Of a stretch of 64,000 nt of DNA, positions 20,501-29,594 are shown in pieces. The number at the start of each line of letters is the position of its first letter. Position 1 is the stretch's first letter. This DNA comes from Aphelocoma coerulescens (taxonomy: Eukaryota > Chordata > Aves > Passeriformes > Corvidae), in NCBI RefSeq assembly GCF_041296385.1, contig NW_027184083.1, positions 2,976,001-3,040,000 on the forward strand, written 5' to 3'. Made by a program: the position numbers and the translations under genes. Below the pieces are notes generated by a model. The model made no database searches and was not told the origin of the DNA. It saw only the letters and a program-made list of their open reading frames with translations.

Positions 20501-21061
20501 AATTGGAGATTACACACCCCGTGGCATCCACAGAGCTCTGGGAGAGTGGAACGGATGAACCAGACAATCAAGAACACCCTCACAAAATTAATGCTGGAAA
20601 CAAAATGGACCTGGGTAAAATGCCTTCCACTTGCTCTTCTTAAAATTAGGACACAGCCAAGATCTGATTTGGGTTGTTCACCATATGAGATGTTGTATGG
20701 ATTACCCTACCTTGCTACACCACAAGAGTTGAATGTGAAAGAGTGTGGAAACACCAATGTACAAAAATATGTACAGATAATTGCCAAAAATCTAGAGTTG
20801 CTGAGGGAAAGAGGTTTTCTACCACAAACTCCCCCACTTGATTTTAATTTACATCACATCAATCCAGGTGACTGGGTGTTAATAAAATCCTGGAAAGAAA
20901 AGTCATTAACCCCATCCTGGGAAGGTCCATTTCAGGTCCAGCTAACCACTGAAACAGCTGTCCGGACATTTGAAAAGGGCTGGACGCATGTCAAGAGGGT
21001 GAAGGGTCCAGTGGCACCACCAATTGAAGAGAAGAAACCTCCAGACAAACCATCAAACTAA
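17549..21061 (+). CDS. pol: ERV D Pro-Pol polyprotein, intact
   Basis: It is read in the gag frame after the UGA and stays open for 1,170 codons; the first internal ATG is at 17,597. Domains in order are an aspartyl protease (LVDTGA near 17,645, LLGRDF near 17,840), an RT with VQDLR (18,190), VIDLKDAFW (18,300), LPQG (18,418) and catalytic YVDDLL (18,517), and an RNase H (FIDGSSR 19,420; YTDSRYA 19,600; HIPGHQ 19,760). Then comes an integrase with the zinc-binding HHCC part (20,070-20,185), the D-D-E core (DFTEMP 20,268; DSDRGTHFTS 20,438; HPQSSGRVE 20,526) and a C-terminal WEGPF segment (20,920). No catalytic residue is missing by eye. It replicates viral RNA into DNA and inserts it. Whether it is active is untested. 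Confidence 0.92.
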   Translation, partial: RGQGLYSLGQKHLKEPLIKLEAGPQRQQVEFLVDTGAERTCVTETPPGCFISQDTLDIYGANGESFAVPVIKNVILSIQGRTHTGDVLYLPQAGINLLGRDFQIPLRVGVVPQGGKMTTKLFVLSLVDEQHINPVVWAKPGNRGKMDITPLTIELLPNSQPVRVPQYPLSKDKRKGLKPVIMDLLQDGILETCKSSYNTPILAVQKPDKSFRLVQDLREVNKRVQTRYPLVQDPYTLLSRVPPAHAWFSVIDLKDAFWSCPLDSHCRDIFAFTWEDPDTGRKQQLRWTRLPQGYTESPTLFGQALEDLLSSFSPPEGIQVTQYVDDLLLSGEQESTVRTATIQLLNFLGRNGLRVSKPKLQFVLQEVKYLGHLIGHGTKKLSAERVEGILNLPPPTSKREIRQLLGLFGYCRLWIDQYSQSAKFLYEKLIEEEPFNWTNSDTQKLQNLKEKLTKAPVLSLPSLEKPFDLFVNVEKGIAYGVLTQEWGGVRKPVAFLSKLLDPVSRGWPVCIQSIAAAAVLVSESQKLIFGGDLTVHTPHSIKTILAHRAAEWLTDPRIVKYEAILMHSDHLRLVVCTHQNPAQFLYGTPSEKEIEHNCIEIIDIQTKVREDLVDCPLNEGEILFIDGSSRVVDGKRCSGYSVVDGHQMCVLEKGRLPPTWSAQVCELYALEKALHRLAGSIGTIYTDSRYAYGVVHTFGKIWSERGFLNTKGKDILHKELILKILKALQLPQVISVVHIPGHQSGTTKEARGNNLADLAAKEAAVEEEVKVMEVNQLPTNTTTSDTIPQTNILPTPIFTDQEKQKLVLIGANEDSQGRWYLPDKRQILNKNLTREILQNIHQSNHWGSKALADHYLRTFGCTGVYEIANQITRDCVICQKVNKKVMKKNTGGGIELAIRPFQNIQIDFTEMPPVQRWKYLLVIVDHLTHWVEAIPTVNATAQTVSKVILEQIIPRYGIVHRIDSDRGTHFTSQIVQQLAQQLGTNWRLHTPWHPQSSGRVERMNQTIKNTLTKLMLETKWTWVKCLPLALLKIRTQPRSDLGCSPYEMLYGLPYLATPQELNVKECGNTNVQKYVQIIAKNLELLRERGFLPQTPPLDFNLHHINPGDWVLIKSWKEKSLTPSWEGPFQVQLTTETAVRTFEKGWTHVKRVKGPVAPPIEEKKPPDKPSN

Positions 21062-21332
21062 ACACCCTGTTTGAAAGCTCCACTCAGCATCCCTCACTCC
21101 AAGTTAATAAAATCCTGTACTCCCAGTTCTTCCCCAGTTATACCTCAGTAATAAGTGCTAGCTACAAGTTGTTAAACTAAGTTGAAAATATTTTGCTGTT
21201 AATTCTGTTCTTTGTTATTCCCTTTTACAGATTCTGCCTTCACACAACCATATTGTCACATCAACTGTATAGTAAGGCTCCATTTGAAGCCAGCATTCTC
21301 TTCCAATAACAGTCCAATCAGACTCCAAAATT

Positions 21333-22649
21333 ATGGGCACGATAACTCTAATCTTTGACAAGGCCAACCCTAAAATAACCATGAGTTTCCAGAAGCCTGA
21401 GGTCACTGAAGAACCATCTGAAGGTGAGATGCCTAAAGAAAGGACGAAAGAAGCAAAGATGACAACCCCCACCAGCAGAGGCAACCCAAATGCTGACAGC
21501 TCCTCTCGGGTATGCCAAAAGGGGAAAGTGAGCAACATCCTGCTACTAAGTGTCATCTGTCTCTGGGTCCTCTGGCCTCCCTTTACACAAGCAGCCGACA
21601 GCCGCTGTAACAGATGTTACAAGACTGTGTACCAGGCAGAAGGAGGCTCATTTCAAATTCGACACTTTTTCCGAGCACATACTTATGTTAATCCATCTTG
21701 TTACAACATAACAAGGTTGAGTATCTGCTCAGAAAAAGGTCATAAGTACTGGATTGGCAAAAACATTGGCACCCAAATACATAAGCAGAAGGGAGAGTGC
21801 CCCTCCCAAGATGATTGGCTCTGTTTCAATTTTAGATACATAACCAAGACAGAAGATTTGTTAAAAAGAAAGACCTATGACACTGACCTGATCCAAGAGG
21901 TGGTCATAGAAGAAAAGGAAAAACAAAAAGAAAACAATCCTTTGATGTCAAGGAAAAACTTGTTTATTGACCTGGCAGAAAGGATTGGACAACAGCTAAA
22001 TTTAACAAATTGCTGGGTGTGCGGAGGAACTTTAGAATCGGAGAGTTGGCCTTGGCGGGGAGTCAGTCTTGGACCCCCCGATTTACTCCGACTGAGTAAT
22101 CTCTCCCCCACAACCAGACATGACAATGAAACCTGGCTGCTAAGCAATACTGTTATTGGAGAAGAATGCATCTGGAGGAAAGGAAGAAAATTTTTAGAAG
22201 AAGTTGGTGAGACAATATGCAAAAGGTACCTGGTAACTGATGGGCAAAAACATTGGTGGATACCTCAAGAACCAGATGTATTCTGGTCTGCAGAAAAGGT
22301 TAAAAACAAAAACTGCATTTTGAATCCTGTTAAAAAACTCTGGCAGTGCTGGGATCAAGGAAATCCATATTCTGTCCTGCCACAAATTTCCAAGTACTGG
22401 ATTACAGCAGCAAGTATACAACCCCACTTCTGGGAAGCACCACAAGACCTCTACTGGCCAAGGACAATGGTGGAAAAAAGCTTTAATTATTGTTGGACTT
22501 TCCCTTACAGTACTTATTTTTCTCCCTTGTTTAATCCCTTGTTTCATCCGTCTAATCACCACTGTCGTCCAAGGCATGCCACTGATCCAGGATCTTCAAG
22601 GACAACAGCAGCGTCCACCATTCGCTCAAAAGATTATGCATATCAATAA
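21333..22649 (+). pseudogene. ERV D env with internal deletion, SU-like only
   Basis: A frame of 438 codons. It has a long leader with a hydrophobic signal near codons 69-88, then an SU with many N-glycosylation motifs and CWVCGG near 22,012. Compared with ERV B env it is colinear to the end of SU (about 22,450), and then jumps to the membrane anchor region in another frame. The cleavage site, fusion peptide, heptad region and cysteine motif of TM are gone. The anchor and tail codons survive out of frame to about 22,755, so the protein ends with roughly 60 unrelated residues. It cannot mediate fusion and would probably be secreted if made. Confidence 0.88.
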
Positions 22650-22780
22650 TAGTAACAATAAGAAAACTAGAAAGGAGAGAAAAATTGCCCAGCAAGTGTG
22701 GGACAGTTTTAAAGAGCTTGAATCTATCCCTGAAGAGTTATCCACCTCCACTTAAATGCAAAGACCAAAGATGTGAGCAT

Positions 22781-22797
22781 AAGAAAAAAAGGGGGGA
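22781..22797 (+). promoter_or_regulatory. ERV D polypurine tract
   Basis: The run AAGAAAAAAAGGGGGGA lies two bases before the 3' LTR. It is the expected primer for plus-strand synthesis. Confidence 0.85.
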
Positions 22798-22799
22798 CT

Positions 22800-23543
22800 T
22801 GTCATACATGAAATCCCTATTTGTGCTTGGTCTTTGCATATTAAGTGCCTTAATTAATTTGAGCTTAATATTTTTAAATTGAATGTTAAAATCAATCCAT
22901 CAGCCCAGGTACACTAATCAAGTTTTTATGATCTTCCTGTGTTTACGGTATACTTTTACAAGTGTTTTAAGATGTGTTGGATGTATTTTTTTGTTTTACT
23001 TGTATCTTGGTTTCAAGGCAGATTTTAAAAAAAACCCCAGTTGCAACAAACAGCCCAGCCCCCATAAGCACATGACCCTTATCTCAACTAATATCACCCC
23101 TCTGACCAGGAGGAGCCATTGGTGGACAGAGGTGGTCTGTCAAGGGGAAAACACCAACCGCCTTGAACCAGGGGGGTGGGCTGTGGGCGGACTGTGGGCG
23201 GAGCAAAAGCTATAAAAGGAAGAAAAGACACGTGGTCATCCTCATTCTCCCATCCTCTCCAGCTTGCTAAGGCAGTGCTGGAGAAGCCTACCCCTTTCTA
23301 GGGGCTTTTTAGAAATAGATTTCTTTTTGACCAGCCTAAACTGCAAGTTTATTTTTTTCTCTACCTGAGGTTCAGAGCTGTCTTAAGCCTAAAGTTCCTG
23401 AATCCCTGCGCTCCTGGGGCATATCTCTCGAGCCATCTGGATCCCAAATTTTTATATTTTGTTAGTTTTTTGCAATTTTTCAACTTTTTTTCTGTTTTAA
23501 TAAATTGTTTTAATTTCTACAAAGAGCTGTCTCATTCCTCACA
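22800..23543 (+). repeat. ERV D 3' LTR
   Basis: It is 744 bp, same start and end as the 5' LTR, and differs from it by eye only by three extra A's near 23,031. TATAAAA lies near 23,211 and AATAAA near 23,499. TTACC follows directly. Confidence 0.93.
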
Positions 23544-23548
23544 TTACC

Positions 23549-24272
23549 TTTATATTGCCAGTTATGTTTGGGCCAAAAGTGGGAGGATAATTTTTTTAGC
23601 CTTAGGAGAAGTAGCAAAAACCTTTAACCTTAGCAATTGTTGGGGCTGTGGAGGGCCAGGAGGATCTGAAAACTGGCCATGGGTGGCCAGCCCAATCAAA
23701 CCTAAATGGTGAGTCAGCACCCTGTGTGAGGTCCATAATAGAACAGAATTTTGGGGTGAAGAAGGAAGTCCATGGCTACTTCATTCTTCTGAAAGAGGCA
23801 TTTATTGTCTAAATAGAATCAGAGGTGTATAAGTGGGAAAATGTGTTTGTGACTGGACTTTATCTCTGAGTTTATCTATTAGAAGAAGGGGGAGTGTGTC
23901 GAAAAATAAATGACTCAAACTGCTGTTTGCAAATAGATGTCAATGGAAAAATGGTGAAACAAATAACAAAAGGAATAAGAAAATTAACACATGTACTGAT
24001 CCAAATGTGGAAAAGATGGGAATGGGACATGTTTTCATAGTTACCTGGTGGACTATGAGTTAAACAAATGCTTTTTTCTCTTATGTGCTGTAGCAACTCT
24101 AATCTTTTTACCATGCATGATCCCCTGCTTAGTGCAACTTATTCAACATGCAATCAAGGGGATGCAGGTAGTAGCCATGCCTGCTGATCCAGAGATGGCT
24201 ACAAAAGGACAGAAAATGATGTCACTGCAAATAATTGCAAAACCAAAAAAAGACCGAAGAACAGAAAATTAA
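23549..24272 (+). pseudogene. ERV A env, SU end and TM (segment 4)
   Basis: Sequence resumes after the ERV D duplication with CWGCGGPG near 23,638, the same SU motif as in ERVs B and D. It runs through stops to TM, where GGVCRKINDSNCC near 23,890 carries the paired-cysteine motif with seven spacing residues. The membrane anchor (ATLIFLPCMIPCLVQLI, from about 24,090) and tail are open at 24,048-24,272. Several stops make it a relic. Confidence 0.75.
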
Positions 24273-24288
24273 GTCACTAATAACTAAA

Positions 24289-24540
24289 GTTTGTAAAGAC
24301 AATTATTAAAAAAATAAAAGGGAAGGGATTGAAAGGAATGAGGGACTTGTCTTTACAAACAAGCTGTGGACCTGCTGGAAGATAAAACTAGTACTGAGAG
24401 ATAAAAGAAACAATGGGAAGGATTCCACTGATTGATGAATGGAAAGAAAGAGATTTGTCTTTACAAATAAACTATAGGTCTGCTGATAAATTAAATTGGA
24501 TATTGAGAGATGAAAGAAACAATGAGAAGAACCATAAGAA
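24289..24540 (+). repeat. ERV A inverted and tandem repeats before 3' LTR
   Basis: Two imperfect copies of about 108 bp begin near 24,340 and 24,448, sharing TTGTCTTTACAAA, CTGCTG and GAGAGAT-AAAGAAACAATG blocks. The first is preceded by an exact inverted 14-mer: GTTTGTAAAGACAA at 24,289 against TTGTCTTTACAAAC at 24,347. Purine runs resembling polypurine tracts lie near 24,311 and 24,544. Confidence 0.7.
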
Positions 24541-24556
24541 TTAAAATAAAGGGAGG

Positions 24557-24837
24557 CGTTATACATTAGAAAGAAGTCTTAGGTATTAGGCGTTTTGGGA
24601 AGTCTGTACCTCTCAAGTACCTCAGCCAATGGGGAAAGAGAGAGGGAAATGCCATCGGGAAATTAGGATAAATAGGAGGCTGCGCCCTCCAAAAATTTGA
24701 GAGACCCCAGGGGAAATGCCCCATGGCCTCTCCCTTAATTCGAATAAAGTAACAGGACTCCTCTGTCTCCTTTTTGGACATGAACCTCTGGTGTTTGTGG
24801 ATTAATTTTCCTGGCAGTAGGAAGCTTTCTCTCCACA
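24557..24837 (+). repeat. ERV A 3' LTR
   Basis: It follows a purine run ending GGGAGG, begins CGTTATACATT (a mutated TG) and ends CTCTCCACA. AATAAA lies at 24,743-24,748. The length is 281 bp. No TATA box is obvious apart from AGGATAAATAGG near 24,665. Confidence 0.65.
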
Positions 24838-24985
24838 TAGAATCATAGAATAGTTTGGGTTGGAAGGGACCCTAAAGACCATCCAGTACCAATCCCCCAG
24901 GACTGGGACACCTTCTACTAGACCAGGTTGCTCAAAGCCCCATCCAGCCTACCATTGAATACTTCCAAGGATGTGCTGATGTTAA
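24838..24985 (-). mobile_element. CR1 LINE 3' end
   Basis: TAGAATCATAGAATAGTTTG is the reverse complement of the CR1 3' end with its short ATTCTATG repeats. The following text (GGTTGGAAGGGACC, CTAGACCAGGTTGCTCAAAG) is classical CR1 3' untranslated sequence. It directly abuts the ERV A 3' LTR, so ERV A may have landed in it. Confidence 0.85.
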
Positions 24986-25582
24986 GAGAGGACATAACCT
25001 TCTGCAGGGTGGATACCATTGGTCCCTGATCAATCCAGCAGAACTAGAGCATCCTTGCTGACAGCCATGCTCCTTAAGGGCTTCTTTCATACAGGGGGCA
25101 GGGTGGGGGAGTAGGGCTGTGGTTGCTCCTGGCTGTGCCCAGGTCCCATCAACTGCTATCTCAGAGCTTCAGCCTCCTGGTAGCTCTTTCGGCTCCCCCA
25201 AGTTTTCCTGATTCAGGAAATTCCCCTGTGCACTGTGTTAAAGCACTCTACTGTGGATCATGCTGGCATGGGAGCTGCTTGCCTCAGTGATGTAGTTTTA
25301 TTTGGTGCCATCTCTGATACAGCCCCTTGAATGTGCACTGTGTGAATCGACACATACAGGTAACCAAGGCGACCACCAAACCACAGCTGAAATGCAACGA
25401 GTAGATTTATTTCATTACCTTGCTAACAACGCCTGGCGGCAGACACACAGGGACACAGGCTCAGTTCATCCTGGAGGGCGGGGGGGAGGGGGGGCCTGCT
25501 GACTGGCCCAGTATATCAAAGGGCCTCGCCGACCCACAGTATATTACAAGGCTGTTCTTTTATGATCTCTGTCTCTCCCAGC
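24986..25582. other. Unassigned intergenic sequence
   Basis: No gene or familiar repeat was recognised. A G-rich run (GGGCGGGGGGGAGGGGGGGC) lies near 25,477. It may be old transposon sequence. Confidence 0.4.
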
Positions 25583-25587
25583 AGGAG

Positions 25588-26097
25588 TGTTGGGGTTTTA
25601 GGAGGTCTCCTTTTATTTTGTTTTCTCTTAAGGAATTTTCCCCCATATGTGTTGCTAGGAGACAACAACGACTGGATACTTAAGAGAGACAAAAGAAGTC
25701 ACAGCTCAGGGGAGGGGTCCAGCTGGCTACTCTCTTTTACCTGGGGGTTTCTCCGAGGGCAGAGATGCCGAGAGATTTGGACTGGGAAAACGGGGTTGGG
25801 TGCAGCCCCTAGTTCTCTTGTTCTCTCGGCATTCGGAGGGGAGAGAGGCTGCAGTCACTGTGGGGAGAATTCGTCACTGGGTTTCTGGTTCTGTTTGTTG
25901 TTACTGCCATAGTTATTGTTGTTTGTTTGTCTTGTTATATATACTAGTAAAGAACTGTTATTCCTATTTCTCATATCTTTGCCTGAAAGCCCCTTAATTT
26001 CAGAATTATAATAATTCGGAGTGAAGGGTGTTGCATTTTCCATTCCAAGGGAAGCTCCTGCCTTCCTTAGCAGATACCGGTCTTTCAAACCAAGACA
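25588..26097 (+). repeat. Solo LTR K1 with 5-bp duplication
   Basis: It begins TGTTGGGGTTTTAGG and ends CAAACCAAGACA (510 bp), flanked by AGGAG at 25,583-25,587 and 26,098-26,102. The same family recurs at 58,505-59,407 with the same start, the block GAACTGTTATTCCTATTTC near 25,950, and the same end. Orientation is inferred from the TG...CA ends and the TATATATACTAG near 25,937. Confidence 0.8.
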
Positions 26098-26102
26098 AGG
26101 AG

Positions 26103-26481
26103 GCTCAAAGCATGTCTGTGAGAGTGTGTTATCTCTCCACAGGAATTCTACTTCTCAAAACAGGCAGAGGATGAACAACACTAGGCATAATAAATTGAGT
26201 TTTCTGACACCAATTTTCTTAGCATTCCCAGCTACAAGGTCAATTTAAGCGCAAATATTCCCTCTTCTTCCAGTTTTAACCCTTTTCCCCCAACATGTAC
26301 TTACTGAAAATTAGGTGTTTTCTCATGCTGCTGAGGGAATACAGAAATGAGAACAACAAAAAGAAGCCACATCTCAGTACATCATGGTAATGTTTTTTAT
26401 CAGAAGAGATAAAACTAATCTTTAGAATTTATTTTTCAGTTTCTAAATAAAGATTAGTTCTTATCTAGCATTTTAATAGTC
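26103..26481. other. Unassigned sequence between K1 and ERV C
   Basis: It is AT-rich with no reading frame or known repeat recognised. The last bases are the left target site of ERV C. Confidence 0.4.
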
Positions 26482-26485
26482 ATTG

Positions 26486-27426
26486 TGAAAAGTGGAAAGA
26501 ACTCCACTACTAGAATAAGTAGTAAAGTAGGTATGTTTATTCCAGCGCTGGGACGCACAGGGGATCGCTCCTCCAAAATCATGCGTGCCGACAGCTGTAG
26601 TTACAAAAATGCTGCTAGCGAGGATTTTCTTGTTATTTTCTAAGTCCGTGAGAGACTTTTCTCTCTCACAGAAGAGGTAGCAGGGAATGTAAACAACCAA
26701 GCCACCTGCAACCTTGAAAAGTCTTGTTTATGGTATAGTAGAAAAATATTTTGACAATGGATGTTTTAGGATTTTAGCCAATCACCCCCAAGGGGTGGCT
26801 GGCCCTTTGTCCAATTAGGCTATGAAGAAAAAAGTCTATAAAAGAGTTTGAAAAATAATTAAATAAATCAATCTTGCTGCACAACTCCTGCCTGCTGGAT
26901 CTTCTCTCCTCCTCCTCCCTATGGCTGCGGGACACGGTGCTATACCGTAGGAACCAGGCCTGCGGTAATAGACAGCTGCATTCAGCTCGGTATTTATTGG
27001 GTTACAAGTTCCATAGTCATTAAGTTTCCTAACAAACTTATACATATTCATCACTTAGCCCCGCCCAGCCTCACTTCGTATTATAATGAACTCAAAAGTC
27101 ATTTACATCCGTGTAGCGCTTGCGCAGTGTTGTTTGGTGGTTGTGGTAGGGGTCTTCCGAGGGTCTTTGGATGAAGTCAGGGGGAGTCTTCCTCGTCTGA
27201 ACTTTTCACCTTTCTCTCCTGCGCATGCTCTTTTATACCTTTGGCCTGGGTTTAAGCTTTGGCACTGGTTTGAGCTAGTTTTGGGTTGAGCACAGGATGT
27301 CTGTCTGAGACTCCTGCTGGTCTTATCAGCGGTCTCTTATCTTTTCTTCCTGCTCTGGTATGCTGACCAAGCTAGATGCATTGTTCCTGACAAACGAATT
27401 CTTCTGCTCCCCATCCCCCTGATTCA
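26486..27426 (-). repeat. ERV C 3' LTR, interrupted
   Basis: On the minus strand it begins TGAATCAGGGGG after a purine run (AGAAAAGGGGGGAC, 27,427-27,440) and ends CTTTTCA. TATAAAA lies at 27,231-27,237 on the minus strand. Without the 381-bp insert it is 560 bp, close to the 5' copy. Confidence 0.9.
26596..26970 (+). repeat. Solo LTR L nested in ERV C 3' LTR
   Basis: The insert begins TGTAGTTAC and ends GCGGTAATA (375 bp), flanked by GACAGC at 26,590-26,595 and 26,971-26,976. The 5' LTR of ERV C shows the empty site with a single GACAGC. TATAAAAG lies near 26,836 and AATAAA near 26,862. A 6-bp duplication points to a class II element. The end TA instead of CA may be a C-to-T change. Confidence 0.88.
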
Positions 27427-27482
27427 GTCCCCCCTTTTCTAAAGAGTTAGTAAATTCTTTTACTAATACTTAAATTCTTTTC

Positions 27483-29594
27483 CTAATGAATTTTTTGGTA
27501 GGCATCTCTTAATGTTTTTCCGTGTGCGTTTGACAAAGTAGTTAGAACTGATAGCCTTTTTAGTACTCTATAGTTCCAAATAAGTAACGCGATAGACAGC
27601 GCGAGGCAGGTACTAACCAAGGTTAATAAGACAATGATGGGGTGACATAATGTATTTAGGATACCAGTTGCGGTCGGTGACCACCCGAAAAGTGAATCCC
27701 ACCAGTTATGGCTTGCGTCTTGTTTTACTCTTTGCAAGATTATGCTGATTTCTTGTGTGTCATAATGGACGATGACTAAGGTCTTTTCCCCGTTTCTTTG
27801 GATTTCTCTCAAAATCTCCATTAGGTCTTGATGTTTCACTAATTGCTTTACTAATGTTAGGTCCATTCCAATAGGTGTGGGTAGCAATTTATGGTAAATG
27901 GTATCGTTAGACCTTATTAATTGATGAGATACGACTGGTGCTAAATACGAAAAGTCACACCCAACAATCCTGGCAAAATTACAAATACAAAAATTAGAGT
28001 GATTCCTGGCAGTTACATTTATAACATTGTCATCTATCATCATAGAAGTGCAGATAGTTCTTAAGCACACACAGCCTTCACTAATATATACAAGTACAGT
28101 TTTTGGTGAAGTGTCTGGGTGGATCTCAAAGTGACACATGCCTTGTTCTGTATCAAGACATATGTCTCTGGCATCAAGCGTATTACTTTCACAGCTAAAT
28201 CCTTGTTGTTTTCGTGTGATGCAAGATTCTAGATCCACCGTTTGCCATTTTTCTCCTACCATCCGAGCCCATACTCTATGTTCAGAGGGGTAGAAAACTG
28301 TCCCTTTATGGTTTAGTCCTAATGCAACAATAGGATGAATTACATAAACTGTGGCATTCCGTATCATAAGGACAAAGGCAGTAGCTATGTTAGTCATTGG
28401 GTTATAGGTGAATTTTACCAAGGTCCACCAGGATTGGAGCTTTCTTTCTAACTTAGTAGCATTGTTCCAAACAGCCTCTCGGATTTCAGTAGGAAATACA
28501 CCTTCATTACCTTCTCTTATGATTAAGGAAGCTGTGGACTGCATCCATAATTGAGCTTGTATGCAGCTAAGGGCTAATGAGACATTGTCCTGAGCTGTGC
28601 CAAGTGTGTTTAATATCAGTTCGTGGTCCAGGTTGCTGATTTTCGCAAGGTCTGGGAGTATTTTGGAGACTTGCCACTGGCTGTTTCCTAATGCTAATAG
28701 GGAAGATTGTAGGGGTTGCTTTAATTTGGTCAGGTCACTGGTCGCTGTGGCCAATTTATTCATCAGTATCTCTGAATCAATCCCATTTATAACTCCCAGT
28801 CCTGTTCCCAGCATGCCAGTCAGGTCTCTCTGCATTCTGCCCTTGAGGGGGGTTTGCTTTTGCAGCCAGGCTGTCCACCCTTCAAAGGATGTTTGAATTA
28901 AAGGGGAGCAGGCTGGTTGGATTTCAGAAATGTTAATTTGCATTAGTAGTTCTACACGCTTAAGAGACCATTCTGGGTTAAACAGCAGTAATTGTTGGCC
29001 TGTGTTCCTTACTACATAAGGGCCAATCTCATAAACCTTTGGCTCAGATTTAAGTGGTGTGACCTGGGTTTGGATCTGATTGCCAGAGTAGGTCGTAGTA
29101 GGCCTAGCCATGGCATTTCCTGGAATTTGAATGAGAACCCATTACTGCCTTGGCCCCAAAGACAAACTACTTCAACAGTCTGTACTAATGTAAAATTATA
29201 CCAACAATCTGCTTCACTTGAATAACTACAGATTTCACGGTGTTTGTCTGTAGGAGTAGTTGAGACACTGATTTGGGTTGCTTTTCTGTGAGTAGTCCCG
29301 TTAATCATTCTGCATCCAATCTTGATTTTTTTCTCCTACAGTCCCCTGGAGCTGCCAAGTTCTTTGTTTTTCCCATTCTTGCTTTGTATACACTTGGTTT
29401 CCGTGCATGACTACAGTCACCAAGTTTAAATTTTTTAAATCAGAATATTTCCCCATGAGTCCAGTAACCCGTATAAAGGCTTGGGACCATATGTCTTCTC
29501 TCCTATGAATAACTTCCCGGCTGAAGGTTACAATTATAACTGTGAGAAAAACAATTTTCTGGGTTATACTTGTGTGCCACCCTAACATTTTCAT
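27483..29594 (-). pseudogene. ERV C env, unusual type, two frameshifts
   Basis: The ATG at 29,594 overlaps the pol stop (ATGA). The first 97 codons (signal-like hydrophobic segment at 11-24) end in a stop at 29,301. The next segment continues in another frame to about 29,110, and then the first frame resumes and stays open for 542 codons. This long part has a possible fusion peptide (GMLGTGLGVING, residues 99-110) after a weak basic site, a long helical region, many N-glycosylation motifs and a C-terminal membrane span (about 491-512) with a short tail. There is no CXXC motif and no CX6CC or CX7CC motif, unlike the Env of ERVs A and B. It resembles the non-gamma Env class known from some fish, amphibian and bird ERVs, but this is from memory of the style, not a match. 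Confidence 0.75.

Larger units (their letters stand above)
13751..23543 (+). mobile_element. ERV D, recent near-intact provirus (Pro-type primer)
   Basis: A full 9.8-kb provirus: LTR, primer site, 1.3-kb leader, gag, pro-pol, env remnant, polypurine tract, LTR. The flanks TTACC at 13,746-13,750 and 23,544-23,548 are a clean 5-bp target duplication. The two LTRs look identical except for three extra A's in the 3' copy, so the insertion is recent. Gag and pol are open and all catalytic motifs are present; env is deleted internally. It is inserted in the env of ERV A. Its gag and pol are homologous to those of ERVs A and B. Confidence 0.93.
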
